Assembly: GCA_036927565.1 (NCBI GenBank)
Contig: JAYESD010000003.1
Location: 38,071,325 to 38,135,324 of the forward strand
Length of the DNA: 64,000 nucleotides
Direction of reading: 5' to 3'
DNA from: Tuctoria greenei
Taxonomy: Eukaryota > Streptophyta > Magnoliopsida > Poales > Poaceae
Part shown: positions 44,386-57,206 of the stretch, piece after piece
Numbering within the stretch: the stretch's first letter is position 1
Layout of the letters: the number at the start of each line of letters is the position of its first letter
The notes under the pieces: generated by a model
The model's input: the letters and a program-made list of their open reading frames with translations, nothing else
The model's database searches: none
What the model was told of the DNA's origin: nothing
Made by a program: the position numbers and the translations under genes

Positions 44386-44710
44386 GATGCCAAAGGGGGA
44401 GAAGATGTAGAAGAGTCAGGGGGAGTAGTAGTCTCAGGGGGAGTGTAGGGGGAGTGTGTGTGTGTGCTTATCCTTTGTATTCATGCTTGAGTACTCTTTT
44501 GTAATTTTAATTAAGCACTCTTTCACTTGTCTCATTTGCTTATGATTTTAATCAATTGAGCTTTTCGCACCACAAATTTCTTTTGCGTTTTACAAGCTTA
44601 ATGTGTCCTATGCTGTATTCATTGCAAATATACTTGAGTATTATCATCAAATTCATTATTATTGCGCTTTAAATTATTGTGTTGTCATCAATCACCAAAA
44701 AGGGGGAGAT
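44386..44710 (+). other. Multiple polypurine tracts before the Sirevirus 3' LTR
   Basis: AAAGGGGGAG occurs near 44392, AGGGGGAG near 44418, 44436 and 44447, and AAAAAGGGGGAGAT ends at 44710, directly before the 3' LTR. Multiple polypurine tracts are a Sirevirus hallmark. The last is the functional position for plus-strand priming. Confidence 0.85.
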
Positions 44711-46090
44711 TGAAAGCATCTAGGCCCCATGAGGTACGGTTTCGGTGATTAATGACAACCATTCGATATTACTAATGAATTTGTGAATGCAAGGTCTCAA
44801 TAACACTCAATCAAATGAAATCAAAATTACATTGGAGACCCATATAAAATCAACGAATGAGATCAAATCAAATCATATGAAGACAAGAAGTGAAAGCTCT
44901 AACTTGATATCACTCAATGCTTGAAGACAATCAAAACAACATTCCAAACAAGTGTCAAAGAGGTCACAAGTTCAAATTCCAAAAGACCAACTCAAAACAA
45001 CTCGAAGTCAACAAGTTGAACACACCGGATCATCCGATGGTCTTTGAGTTGACACACATCGGTCGAGTTGGTTCAACTGAAGAAGAAGACCTCAGACAAA
45101 TGCACTCACCGGATCATCCGATGTGAGTGGCTCAGTGACATCGGTCCATCATCACAGATTGCAATACCATTGGACCAAGTGAAGCACCGGATCATCCGAT
45201 GTGCAGCCTTACACACATCGGTCGATCACTCCAGTGAGCCTCAAGATCAAGCAAAATTCTGGAGGAAGAGCCACCGAATCATCCGATGAGAAGACAGATC
45301 AACATCGGTCTAACAACGGTCATATCTGACACAGTGACATCAGCTAATTTGGCTTCGACCGATGTTAACTGAAGGGGAGACATCGGATCATCCGGTGTTC
45401 GCAGAGAAGTGATGTCAGCCTACTTTTCCAACGGCTATCTCATGGAGGCTGGCTATTTATACCCCTTCAACCTGTCAAATCGACAAGACTTGAAGCCCAG
45501 ACATACTCTACACATCCTAGAGCATTCAAGCAATAGAGCTACCACTTTCACATCATTTGCTCATTATTTGTACACCAAGAGATAGGCTAGAACTAGCTAG
45601 AGATAGTGCTTGGGTGCCTCCATTCTTGGTGATTGGAGTCTCTAGTGTAGTGAGAGCCATAAGGGAGTGTCCCTTGGTGTGTACAACTTCCGGAGCTTGC
45701 CAAGAAGATTGTGGAAGCCCGGAGGATCCCAAAGTGTACAAGGCTTGAGCTCCACCTTGCCGAGGTTGGCGAACGGAGAAGAATAGTGAAGAAGCCCCTT
45801 GTCTCGGTGACTTGGGAGTGGCAAAACCCTTCGGTTGGTGCCACAACGTGGATGTAGGAAGATCCTTGTGATCTTACCGAACCACGGGATAAACTCCGTG
45901 TCCCTTGAGCGTTTGCATCCCTCTCCCTTTTACTCTTATGCAATCTTCATTCCGCAACTTTAATTTACATTGATTGCATAGTTTAATAGCATAGGGAATT
46001 GGGCTTGAGGTCGTTAATCTTAATTGCTTTAAAAACTGAAAGAAAGCCCAATTCAACCCCCCCCCCCTTTTGGGCATTTCGATCCTTACA
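44711..46090 (+). repeat. Sirevirus 3' LTR
   Basis: It is 1380 bp, TGAAAGCATC to GATCCTTACA, followed by GGTGC. It is nearly identical to the 5' LTR; visible differences include single substitutions near 44754, 44793, 45274 and 45328 and a longer C run near the end. The duplicated ends show an undisturbed insertion. Confidence 0.93.
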
Positions 46091-47486
46091 GGTGCTGCTG
46101 CTCGAAAATTCAGCAGCTAATGATATTGTTCCAACTCCTGATTTTGATTCACAACCAGCACCGACGACCACCATTGCTAGTCCATATCATACTCAAATCA
46201 TAACATCATTGATTTGTGATGAACATGAAGAAGAAGAAGAAGCCTGTTAAGTGTCTACTCCCCTCCGAATCTTCAAAAGTCTCCTCCACAACAAATTATC
46301 AGAAGCTTGCACGAATGAGTCACACGGTCTAGACTTTTCGATCCAAACTCCCACGATCATTCTGCTTTTGTTGCTTCTTTTGAACCCAAAGATATACCAT
46401 ACACACTCACTAATGAATCTTGGATTATTGCCATGCAGGAAGAGTTAGAAAATTTTTAAAAGAAATAATGTTTAGAAACTTTGTACATCCACCTCAAGAT
46501 CACACTTTAATTGGAACTAAATGGGTGTTTAATAACAAACAAAGTGAGGATGGGGTTGTGGTTAGGAATAAAGCTAGGTTGGTTGCTCAAGGTTTAACGT
46601 AAGTTGAAGGTCTAGATTTTGATGAAACTTTTGCTCATGTTGCTAGATTAGAAGCCATAAGAATTTTATTAGCATTTGTTGCATCTAACAGTTTCAAATT
46701 ATATCAACTATATGTGAAAAATGCTTTTCTTAATAGCCACATAGATGAGGAGGTTTATGTTAAGCAACCACCCCATTTTGAAAATTCAGATTTTCCTAAT
46801 CATCTTTACAAACTGTCCAAAGCTTTGTATGTCTTAAACAAGCCCCTAGAGCATGGTATGATAGGTTAAAAACATTCTTACGTCAAAAGGGGTTTACCAT
46901 GGGCAAAGTTGATAAAACTCTTTTTGTGCTTAAAAATGGCAATGACTCACTATTCGTTCAAGTGTATGTGGATGACATTATCTTTGGTTGTGCTTCTCAC
47001 AATCTTGTGTCCATGTTTTCAGCTATGATGAGTTTGGAATTTGAAATGAGTATGATGGGAGCAGTCACATACTTTTTGAGGCTGCAAATCAAACAAACTA
47101 AGGAGGGAACCTTTGTGCATCAAACGAAAGATCTCCTTAGGCAATTCAACATGGAAAACAGCAAGCCTGTTCGGACACCAATGGGAACAACGACAACTGA
47201 ACTTGATGAAGATGATGACCCTTTTTGATCAAAAAAATATCAAAGCATGATCGGATCACTTTTGTACCTCACGGCATCAAGATCGGACTATAATTCAGCG
47301 TATGTCTTGGTTCAAGATTCAAGCTTCCCACACATTTCACGTCGCCAGGCCGTCAAAAGGATTCTCAAGTATTTACATGGTACTAATGAATTTGGCATTT
47401 TTCTTCCCTCTTCCTCAACCGTTACTTCAAAAGCGTTTTCCGATGCTGATTTCAGGGGTAGTAGGGTTGATAGGAAATGTACTTTG
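46091..47486 (+). pseudogene. Copia-1 RT and RNase H start (continuation)
   Basis: After the Sirevirus the copia-1 pol frame resumes. RT motifs are LIGTKWVFNNKQSEDG, VVRNKARLVAQGLT, FDETFAHVARLEAIRILLAF, KNAFLNSHIDEEVYVKQPP and, after a frameshift near 46830-46900, LFVQVYVDDIIFG with the catalytic YVDD. RNase H begins (KAFSDADFRGSRVDRKCTL) and is cut at 47487 by a solo LTR. In-frame stops and at least one frameshift are present. Confidence 0.88.
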
Positions 47487-50214
47487 TCTAACACCCTCAT
47501 TTTCATGCATAATGCATTGCATACATCCTCATACATGGTTATCATAAAACAACCCTAAAAGGAACTAGATTAAAATGAATTTAGGCTTAATTAGGAATTC
47601 AAGTTTGTTAGAGAACGGACTTGTCCGGCCACAACCCCGGACTAGTACGGCATCCCTCTCTATTTCAGAAAATTCTGTTTCTTCAGGACTACGGACTTGT
47701 CCGACACATTGCACGGACTAGTCCGGTTGAGTTCTGATGTTTTTCTGAACTTGTCCGATTCTAAGCGGACTAGTTCGATCTTGTCTAAATTTCAGTCTGG
47801 ATCAGCCTCTTCTAGCCACCCCGGACTTGTCCGAAATAGTCTCTGTTCCACAACGGACTTGTCCGGTCCCTATTGCGGACTAGTCCGGCTTGCTGAATTC
47901 CACTCGAATTCTATTATTCTTCCACGATTGGTTATTGGGTAATTGCCTTAATTGGAATCAATAACTTTGTGTCCAACCTCAGAGGAGCCCAAGTGGACCC
48001 CACCTCGGCCCCTACACGTCCCCCACCAAAATACACTTGGAATTCACCCCAAAACCTACCTCTCCACCCCTATATAAACAACCCAATACCCTCACCTCTC
48101 CAACCTTTGAGAAAAAACCTTGCTGCCACCTTTTTCCTTGCGCCGATATGAAGAAGAAGTCCAGAAGCAAAGAGGAGGAGAGGAAGAGGCAGAAGGACCA
48201 ATCAAGATCGATCCTCATCAACTTTTTGACAATTGACATTCTTCACCACCAAATTTTCATCAACTCATCTCCATCATCCCTAGATCGTCAAGATTCAAGT
48301 GTTGCACCCAATTCTTGATCTTTGGATCTCTAAACACGTGGTACACCCTCTACATCCACTTTTCCACGTGAAATTAACCCCCAATCCTTGCTGATCAGAA
48401 AACCCTAAATCATAGTTCTGATGAGAGCGGACTAGTCCGATATCTGAATCTGTTATTGCTGAATTAATTCCAAATTGACTCGAATCAATTCCAAACTTGT
48501 TAGAAACTATTGTTACTAGTTAGTAAATATTAATAGCAACTTATTAACAAGTTTTACCTCATAATTGCATTAATCATGCATATCATGGCATATTGAGTAC
48601 TATATGAGCATTATTTAATTGTAATGTAGTTTTGCATGTTTGTCGCACGGAATAGAAGGTCTCGCTGTAGAGAGTGCTTTCGAGGACCTGCAAAACCAGA
48701 ATTTCGAAGCCTTTGATCCAAACCAAGCTCAATAGCAAGTCAAGTGTCCTTGATCATTTTGATCCGGGTTTTTTAAAGGTTTTGTTAGTAAAATTGCAAG
48801 CTTGAGTCAAATTGCTTGGAAAACCCTTGTTAGTTGGAGTTTACTAGTCTTGTATGACCACCCTTGTCGCTTGAGTGCAATGCAGAGAGTTGGGAAGGGT
48901 ATTTTACATTTTTTGCCTCGCTATACTTAATTGTGTTTGGGAAACCATGATATCACTTAGTTACAACCTAATGGACACATGAATGATGAGAATTGATAAT
49001 AATGACCCTTTAACAACATGGTGCCTAGGTATCTAAGCAAGTCGGTTATGTGGAATGGGTTGGATTGCTTTGGTGGTTTTGCTTGCTTTAGATCTAAGGA
49101 CAGATTTGTGGAGCGACCATCCAAGATTTACAGTGCCACCACAGAGCCAAGTATGGGTGCATCTTAGATGACTAATTAGTGTTTTGCCAGTACAATTTGG
49201 ACCATTAAGAATGCTTGAGGAAGGGGGTAGTCGGATGGTTTTGTAGATATTGGCGGGACTACCTTGGGATCCGAATGGCTCAAGAGGGGGCCCTTGGTTG
49301 GATGTGTTCAGTTAGAGACATCAATACCGATGAAACCTCAGTGGGGTCTAAATATGCTAGTAATCACTTTGTAAAAGCTATTTTGTGATCTCTTGGCCAC
49401 ACACCTAAGGAATTGTGAGACGACATAATTGAGATTCCATAATCATCGAAAGGTGATGAAATCACAGACTTGTGGGTAAAGTGGTACAACCTCTGCAGAG
49501 TGTGTTAAAAACCATCATGATAGTCGTGCTCCCGATTATGAGCAACCTGGACCCTCAATTGTTTAGAGCTATGGACGTTGAACATGATTAATGGTTGGAT
49601 TTGGATTGAAAGTTGGTATTGGTTAATTAATCAGCTTTGGTATGTGGAATTGATGAGAATGAGACATATGAGCAGTTATGAATTTGTTATGGATTATTAT
49701 TGTTGGTATTGGTTATTTAAGTTGAAATTAATGGTATATGGGATATTTTGGGAAGCACCACACTTAATGATGATATAATTGCATTTTCAACTATTCTAAA
49801 TGTACTTTTATGCAACTAGACATTATTTATTGGCATTCCTTGTTTAAGCTACATGTCATACTTTTCCACACTTGCTGAGTATGATATGTGCTCACCCTTG
49901 CTATTCCCCCAACAAATTCAAACACAGACGATAACATGGAGTACCAGGAGGTCATTGAGGAGTTTTAGGCGTGTGTGTTACTGTCAAGCTTGCCTGTGGA
50001 GTTTGGAGTCATTAGTGTTTAGTGTTTTCCACTGCAGTTGTTTAGAGCTTGTAATCGAGACCATTTGGTTTGTAATAAGGTATTGTTATTAGTATTATTT
50101 TCGACACATGGTTATAATCTATTTATCGTTTGTGAATCACTTGTGTATGTGTGTTAAATATCCTGGGCACACATATACCTTACGCTTTGTTCATTTTCGG
50201 AAAATGGTGCCACA
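47487..50214 (+). repeat. Solo chromovirus LTR in copia-1 RNase H
   Basis: A 2728-bp LTR (TCTAACACCC to GGTGCCACA) is flanked by a perfect 5-bp duplication CTTTG (47482-47486 and 50215-50219). It carries palindromes 47617-47890, a TATA box near 48069, block A 48656-48739 and block B 49928-49968. The host frame (KCTL before, TLGTSHFL after) resumes exactly once the duplication is removed. No internal sequence is left. Confidence 0.93.
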
Positions 50215-50700
50215 CTTTGGGCACTTCTCATTTTCTTAGTAATTCACTTGTTTCTTGGTCCTCTACGAAGCAAAATTCACTTACAAAATCCACGGTCAAA
50301 TCTGAATATGCTTCTGTTGCTAGTGCTTGCTCACAAATTTTATAGGTTATTCAAACACTTAAGGACCATGGGCTTTATTTAGATAGTGTTCCACTGTTTT
50401 GTGACAACACTACTGCTGTTTGCATTACTAAAAACCCCGTGCAACATTCTAGAACAAAGCACATTGACATTAGATATCACTTTCTCCGTGATAATGTTGA
50501 AAAGGAAAACATTGTGCTTCACCATGTAGACAAAGAACAACAATTGGCTGACATTTTTATAAAACCTTTGTATTTCACTCATTTTTCTTTCATTCGTAGT
50601 GAAATATGGGTTATGCATCTTCATGGCATAAATTTAGGGGGAGTTTTGCACCTAGGAAGTCTATATGTGAATCTAAAATTAAACCATTTGCATTGCTAAA
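50215..50700 (+). pseudogene. Copia-1 RNase H end
   Basis: LVSWSSTKQNSLTKSTVKSE, YASVASACSQIL, VPLFCDNTTAVCITKNPVQH, SRTKHIDIRYHFLRD and EQQLADIFIKPLYF close copia RNase H. A TAG interrupts after SQIL. The frame runs into a tandem copy of its own last part (50688-50955). Confidence 0.88.
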
Positions 50701-50955
50701 ACCCCATGCAACATTCTAGAACAAAACACATTGACATTATGTATCACTTTCTCTGTGATAATGTTGAAAAAGAAAACATTGTGCTTCACCATGTAGACAC
50801 AGAACAACAATTGGCTCACATTTTTATAAAACCTTTGTATTTCACTCGTTTTTCTTTCATTAGTAGTAAAATAGGGGTTATGCATCTTCATGGCATAAAT
50901 TTAGGGGGAGTTTTGCACCTAGGATGTCTATATGTGAATTTGAAATTAAAAGATA
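50420..50955. repeat. Tandem duplication (about 268 bp) of the RNase H tail
   Basis: The segment from TTTGCATTACTAAAAACCCC through the first AGGGGGAG tract is repeated head to tail (about 50420-50687 and 50688-50955) with scattered differences. It duplicates both the HSRTKHIDI coding block and the polypurine tract. The differences between the copies show that it is old. Confidence 0.88.
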
Positions 50956-51909
50956 ATATGAGCATAATTGTTTCATATATATAGACTTTGTGATTCCTTT
51001 TTTATGCTGAAAGTTCTTACTACAATACTCATGTTATACATTTTGTAGTTTTTGCTATGACTAGTAATTTGAATAATTACTTACACTAAATCTGGTCATG
51101 ATTGAACTTACTTGCTGTTTTGAACTTGTTGCATATTCACAACTGCTTTTAATCATGAAAAATTAATCAATCAATAGCCCACATGTTGAGCTTTTATGAT
51201 CAAATGAAAAATAAAAAAAATAATGATTATATGCATGCATCACACTTCTTCTTTTGAGATTGCTTATCATTGCACTTTGATATGAACTTGGAAGAAGTTG
51301 TGTATGACTAAAACTATGACCTTAAGCTTTTGATTGTCAAATGACATAGGCTTTGCTTGGTTGGTTAGAATAAGGCGGATGCTGCATATAATCTCTTGCA
51401 AATGTCATTTGTGCTTTAAATGATAAAGATACTAAAAAGCGACATGTGTCATGCTTTCAAGTTTTGAAATAATTAAGTTTGTGAGGTCATTACTTGCTTA
51501 AATTGAAGTTAAACTTGATCTCTAACATGGCTTACACTACTTTATGTATCTCATTGATGTGATAGTATAAGTTACTTGATAGTATGGCTTAGATGAGCTT
51601 CATTTTATATGTATATCTCATATTATGCTTATAAAAAATTAAAATTTCTCTTTTGAATCTTGTTGAATACATTGTCAAAGGGGGATAAATATGTCACACA
51701 TTGCACATTCACAAGTGTTTTTGCACGATCTTCTCAAGGAGAGTGTACAATGTACATTCTTAGGGGGGATTTTAATTGTTTCTTCTCATTTGATTTTTTA
51801 TTTTCAAAATGGGAGCAAAATATTTTTTGTCAAACTTTCCATGAAATGTGAATGAGCCAATGTTCGGTTTGTAGTAGTGTTGCCAATGCATTCATCAAGG
51901 GGGAGATTA
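50956..51909 (+). other. Copia-1 3' non-coding region with several polypurine tracts
   Basis: No ORF is present. Purine tracts AGGGGGAG at 50636 and 50903, AAAGGGGGATA near 51678, AGGGGGGAT near 51762 and AAGGGGGAGAT at 51898-51908 give a multiple-tract arrangement like that of Sireviruses. A copia 3' LTR should start near 51910, but the sequence there belongs to an Athila-like LTR. Confidence 0.7.
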
Positions 51910-53162
51910 TGAGACCTATGTGCCGAATACATTGGATTTTATGTTAAACTTTGTTAATGGTCCTGAAGTACCATATTTATACTGTCCATTCACCTCATAA
52001 TGTGCCCAAAAGAGAAACACAACGTATTGGTAGGGTTAATTACTAACCAATTCCACAAGTGTTGGTATAGATTTGTATGCAGGTGAATTAAAACCCAAAA
52101 TACCAAGACATGCAGGGAGTAATCCATTAAATTGGATTCCAAAAAATCAGGCGATGCCACGTGTCATCACATGGATCAAATGGCCCACAAACAGTAGTAT
52201 TCAAGGCCATCCAATGGTGTATCACCGCTATCAGTTAAAGAGACTCACCTGGAAGTGACCTGGAGAAAGCACATGTGAAACGGTGCAGAGAACAGGGTTC
52301 AGCCGACTAGTTTTTGGCGCCAAACTCTATCAATCGACGTGTGTCGACTTTTCCTGTCTTCCTGGTGGCGGGGATCACTGATTCACATGCATTTGGTGGT
52401 GGGAATCGACCCTTCCCCTCCTATAAATAGCACCCCACACCTCACTTCACACACACACTAAAAGGTGAGAATAGAATGCCACTCCTAAGGTTTAGAGTAG
52501 TCCTAGAGGGTGCCAAGTAGATGGAGAGTGTGGTGAAGAGTCTAGGAGGAGGAGGCTTGGGCTTATCAAGCCCCTCTTCTACACTTGTACCCCTACAATG
52601 GTTTGATTCAAAATCAAGTAAGCCTTTGTAAATTAATCTCAAGTTTGATTTCCAATTGAATGTAGTTTGCACAAGTAGTTACTTGTGGGTTCATTGCTTT
52701 AATTTATTAGAGGCTCCAGTTGTAGTTCGTAACAACTAGAATAGTGATTTAGGACGTAAGCCCGGTGCTTAGGTTAGAAATCACCAGTGGATATCTCATA
52801 GACCCATGGATTGAAGAGGTAGGCAGTAGGTGGTGACAACCCTATCTGTCCTTTATAATCCTCCATGTTCGGCTATGAAATAGGCTATTGGCAGGAGTCG
52901 TCCTAGTATTGCTAGGGATAAACCCGTGCCTGAAGCAAACAGCTACTGCAAATTCCATTGAATTAGAATCAATACTTTCAATTCCCCTATGTTTCTTGCC
53001 TACAGATCAACTTTGTGTCTTTTGGTGAGCTAGTTCGTAATATTATCACATACGTTCCTTGGATTCGATACCCTTGGGAATTTTCTTTAAGGGTAAGTTC
53101 TACACGGCAATTTCCATGCGCTTGCGAATTTTTATATGTGATGTAAGAAATGTCAATAAGCA
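51910..53162 (+). repeat. Athila-like LTR, plus strand
   Basis: The right end ATAAGCA is fixed by the primer site. The left end is uncertain (TGAGACC at about 51911 or TGTGCCG at about 51919). A CTATAAATAG box lies near 52422. Segment 52790-52935 matches the minus-strand LTR. Confidence 0.75.
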
Positions 53163-53182
53163 TTTCTAGCGCCGTTGCTTAG
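53163..53182 (+). other. Primer-binding site, Athila type
   Basis: TTTCTAGCGCCGTTGCTTAG follows the LTR end and resembles the GGCGCCGTTGCCGGGG primer site (tRNA-Asp type). It shares TTTCTAGCGC with the minus-strand copy. Confidence 0.75.
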
Positions 53183-53309
53183 GAATGGTTGCTGTTAATT
53201 TTCGAACATTGTTCACCCTCATATCTATCCTCTTACCTTTCCTTTCCTTACCACCACCACATATATGGAGTAGCCCACCATTGTTTCTTATTTCGCCCCA
53301 AAGGGCATG

Positions 53310-54089
53310 TTTTGTGAGCCACCGCCTTCGACGGAACCCATTTGTTCTACTAGCTATGAACTTTGCCCTGTCTTCATAGCCATGGTTTGAGAACAATCCT
53401 TCTCAGTAACAAATTGTGAGAACCCTTACCACCATCTACGAGAGTTCGAACAACTGCATTCATGCCTTTTAGTCAAAGGTATGACATAGGAAACTCTCAA
53501 ATGGAAGTTGTTTCCTTTTTCCCTCAAGAGAAAAGCCAAACAATGGTACGACCACAACGTTGGGAAGACAAATGGAAATTGGAATGAATTACAAGACAGA
53601 TTTTGACTTGCTTTCTTTCCAATTGCTCGAATTGTTTCCTTACGGAAGGAAGTACTATGCTTCCAGCAAACGGAGAAGGAATCCATAGGTGTAGCTTGGG
53701 ATAGATTTTCTATTTTGAGAAATCTAGGCCCTGATTTGTCCATTCCTGATCCATTGCTTTTGTAACACTTCTACATGGGATTGAACAAAGAGTCTGCCCT
53801 ACATCTTGACATTATGGCTGGAGGATCTTTCCATCATAAGACACCAAAAGAAGGTAAGGATCTTCTAGATAGAATTCTAGAAAATTCTTCCTTCATTATG
53901 GGTCTTAATGAGCCTCCTCAAGAGGAAGTCATGTTAAGATCTGAGGATAAATCTATTGACAAGGATGAACATATTTCTTGCTTATCCAAAACCTTGCCGG
54001 AAGAATCCTCTCCCGGACCAGAAACTACGAAGGAAGAAGAAATTCAACCTTCGGAGTTTCCTTTGTTACTTCGAGGAAGAAGTATTTGA
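53310..54089 (+). pseudogene. Athila-type Gag, decayed
   Basis: The motifs, in order, are NPYHHLREFEQLHSCLLVKG, LKWKLFPFSLKRKAKQWYDH, NWNELQDRF, FFPIARIVSLRKEVLCFQQT, WDRFSILRNLGPDLSIPDPL, FYMGLNKESALHLDIMAGGS and GKDLLDRILENSSFI. This is the retrotransposon-gag core as found in Athila-like and related grass elements. In-frame stops follow QDRF and PLLL; both fit a Gln or Cys codon lost to point mutation. An acidic linker follows and ends at TGA 54087-54089. Confidence 0.83.
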
Positions 54090-57000
54090 AGATTTTGGTA
54101 ATTCCTCGAAGTACTTTCGCCATAAGAAACTGTCGATACCCTGCATATCGGGTACCCTCGCCCACAAGCTAAAGCCGCCTAGGAGCCCTGCCTTCCCGCC
54201 AAGGCAGGGTTCGAGGGTGCCACTTGTCTAGAAGGCCTGGACCCCTCTACCTCAGATACGGGGCCTAGAGTATCCACATGGACCCAAGGGAGAATCCAGC
54301 TCCCCCTTGGAGACAAGCTCACAAGCGGCCACGTGTCCAGCAGGACAGGATCCCGCTCCCCTATGGGGGAGGGCTCCAGTGCTGCCACGTAGTTCGAGGC
54401 ACTAGATAGGCCACATCCTGTAGAGGCGGGTTCTGGCTCTGCCATGTCTCCCACGGCCCTGGATCCCCCGCTCTGCTCAGGAACGGGCTCAGGGGCTGCC
54501 ATGTTGTCCACGAATCAGGACCCGGCCTCCCCTGTAGAGGCTAGCTCCTGAGCAGCCACGTACCCTGCAACTTGCCCCGGATGGTGGGTTGCGGGGGTGA
54601 AGAGTGTGGTGCGCCTTGTCTCAATCCAGCATTGAAGACTCACGTCTTCACCAGGCGCACGACGCGGCGCACGCCTTTTGACACCCTGTTCTTAAAATCG
54701 AACCAAGTGCAGTGTAGGTGTGCCCAAAATGTTTAACACACATACACAACGACATCCCAAATGATAATCAGAATTTAACCATTTCACGAATAATAACTAT
54801 ACCTTTATTCTATTGCAGCAAAAAATAAACTAGCGTAGGCGACTCCAACTCCACAGGCAATCGACGGTAGTACGCACGCCTAGTGCTTCATGTTGTCTTC
54901 CAAAATATCTCATGTAGCTGAATTAAGTGGGGGAATAGCAAGGGTGAGCACATGTCGTACATAGCAAGTGTGGGAAAATAATGACATGTAGCTTAAATAA
55001 GGAAAGAAAATCAAGCATGGCTATTTGCTGAAAAGTACATTTAAAACATGTAAAAAGCATCTTACTATGTCTATGTGAAGTAATCCTATCATATCCCACA
55101 TAATTAACATAATACGAAACCATAATCAATTATCCATCCATATGCCAGATTATTACCATCATCATCATCCATGTTCATTTATCATAACTCAATCCATAAC
55201 CATAACCATAACCAACCATCCCAAATCCAAGGTTCCCTCTAATCATGGAAGTTGTCCAAGTGCTCATAACCGGGAGCACGACTATCATGATAGTTTTTAA
55301 CACTCTACAGAGGTTGTACCACTTTACCCACAAGTTTGTGACGAAATCGCCCGTCGGTGACTAAAGATATCTCCCTTATGCCAGTCACACTTCCTTAGGT
55401 GTATGGCCAAGAGATCACAAAATAGTCTTTACAAAGGGACTACCAACATATTCAGACCCACTGAGGTTTCACCAGTGGTGATGCCTCCAACTGAGCACAT
55501 CCAACCAAGGGTCCCCTCTTGTGCCGTTCAGGTCGCAGGGCAATCCTGCCACTATTGCAAACCCAACCAACTCCCATTCCCTGCTCCCCTAAATGATCTG
55601 AATCGATGCTGGTAATACTCCTAATTAATTGGCTAAGCAACACCCATACTTGGCCTTGTGGTGGCACTGTAGTCCTGGCCTATTCTTGCATGAACCGGTG
55701 CTTAGATCCAAGGAAAGCAAACCACTATAACATCCAACCCAATCCACAAACCATGCTTGCTTAGATCTCCCAAGTCCCATATTATCAATTAACCACATTC
55801 GTAAATTCTCATCATCCATAAGTGCAATGATTCATAGTTAAGCCATTTTGTTATTTTCCCATCCTAATTAATTAATGCAAAGCAAAAAGGTAAAAACCAT
55901 TCCCAACTCTCTACAATGTATTCCAAGCGACAAGGATGGCAAAAAAGTCTAGTAAACACCTATAAATAGGTTTCCCATTAATTTGACACAAGCATGTAGT
56001 TTTGCAAACAAAACACTTAAAAACATAGGTTCGATATGGTCATGGACACTTGCCTTATATTTTGTACTTCGATGCTCAATCAAATCAAAGTCCTGCACAT
56101 GAAGATCCTCGGATATCCGCTTCTCGATCGTAACCACTTGAGCGTACCCGTCTACTTGTAATCAAGCACATACACAAGCAAACATATGCAATAATTGCCT
56201 TGCAAAAACTAATCAATATGCAAAATATGGATGTATGCAGAAAATATGTTTGTATTAATGCTATATAAATTTCTATAGCTTTTTGATAATTTTTTATAAT
56301 GATTTCCTATTTATTTGGGCAAGTTTGGGATTAATTACAATTAATACAGAGGCAAAATAATTATTACAGAATGTTAAATAGGCCGAAAATATCACTAATA
56401 ACTTACTAGAATTTATTCTAAATTTTCTTGAATTTTCCTAGATTTAATTTGGTAATTTATGAATTAACTAGGCTTTAATCTTATTTATTAAATCTGAAAA
56501 ACAGATTAAATAATACTGAAAATATAAATTTAGTCAAATCTAAAATTACATATTGATTTTGGTGGATTTGATATAACTTGCAAGTTTTAGGTTGATTTAT
56601 GATGATCTGGTGATGATTTATGGACGCATGTATAAATTAAATTTTACACATTGTATAATTTGACTATTAGATTAATCTATGTCTTTTACATCTAAACTGT
56701 AAAACCTACCGTGTGCGCATCTAGTCTAGACGGTCGTGGAGCGGCAGCGTGACGTGTGTCTCCGGGATCTAGATTTTCGTTGATGAAGATCACGGCGGCC
56801 TGACGTAGACGAAGAGGACGAATGTATGATGTAGATGAAGGAGACGGCGATGCAATCCTCCGACAGCACGACGATGGCGGCACGACGATCTCTGGCGGAC
56901 GGTGTCTCCTTCCTTCTCTCCCTCTTCTTTTTTTTTCTTCCCTGGCGGCTAGGGTTCTTCCTCTATATTTTTTTTCTGGCGGCTGCCGAAACCTACGATC

Positions 57001-57206
57001 GCTTGTGTTGAAACACCGAAGCTGGGCGACGCACGGAGAGTCTTGGCGCCGCATGGAACGCGGGCCTCCAACCGGCTCGGCCTCGGCCCCTGGCGCGGGC
57101 GCACTGGCGCACGTGAGAGGCCGATCGGGAGTGGGTGCTGGCGCGCCGAGGCGTCGCTCAGGTGCGTGCGTGGGCGCCAGCTGGCTCGGCCCCGGTGCCT
57201 TGCTCG

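Larger units (their letters stand above)
36910..46090 (+). mobile_element. Young Sirevirus (Ty1/copia) lacking most of pol
   Basis: It is a complete insertion with 5' LTR 36910-38285, 3' LTR 44711-46090 and the perfect 5-bp duplication GGTGC at 36905-36909 and 46091-46095. Internally it has a primer site, an intact gag, a short RNase H end, a promoter-like region, an env-like ORF with two amber stops, and several polypurine tracts. Protease, integrase and nearly all RT are absent. The LTRs differ at about 15 sites by eye (about 99% identity). Movement would have required enzymes supplied in trans, unless the deletion came after insertion. Confidence 0.92.
28931..51909 (+). mobile_element. Old Ty1/copia element (copia-1), split by three insertions
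   Basis: The pieces are 5' LTR (28931-30360 and 33133-33210), primer site (33211), gag (33272 to about 35260), protease-integrase (35589-36904), RT and part of RNase H (46091-47486), the rest of RNase H (50215-50700) and a 3' non-coding region with several polypurine tracts (50636-51908). Reading frames resume across each insertion. A gag with coiled-coil and Cys pairs, plus multiple polypurine tracts, points to the Sirevirus/Maximus side of copia. No 3' LTR is recognised: an Athila-like LTR follows the last polypurine tract. Confidence 0.82.
51910..54130 (+). mobile_element. Athila-like Ty3/gypsy element, plus strand (LTR and gag)
   Basis: The LTR (start approximate) runs to 53162, followed by a primer site and a damaged gag that is cut at 54131 by a Tat-type LTR. 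The LTR is of the same family as the minus-strand LTR at 23813-25380. The remainder of the element is not in the window. Confidence 0.75.

Noticed and set aside
53185..53396. Hydrophobic short ORFs after the Athila-like primer site as a membrane protein
   Set aside because: This is a pyrimidine-rich leader, and open frames occur on both strands. The recognisable gag begins downstream.
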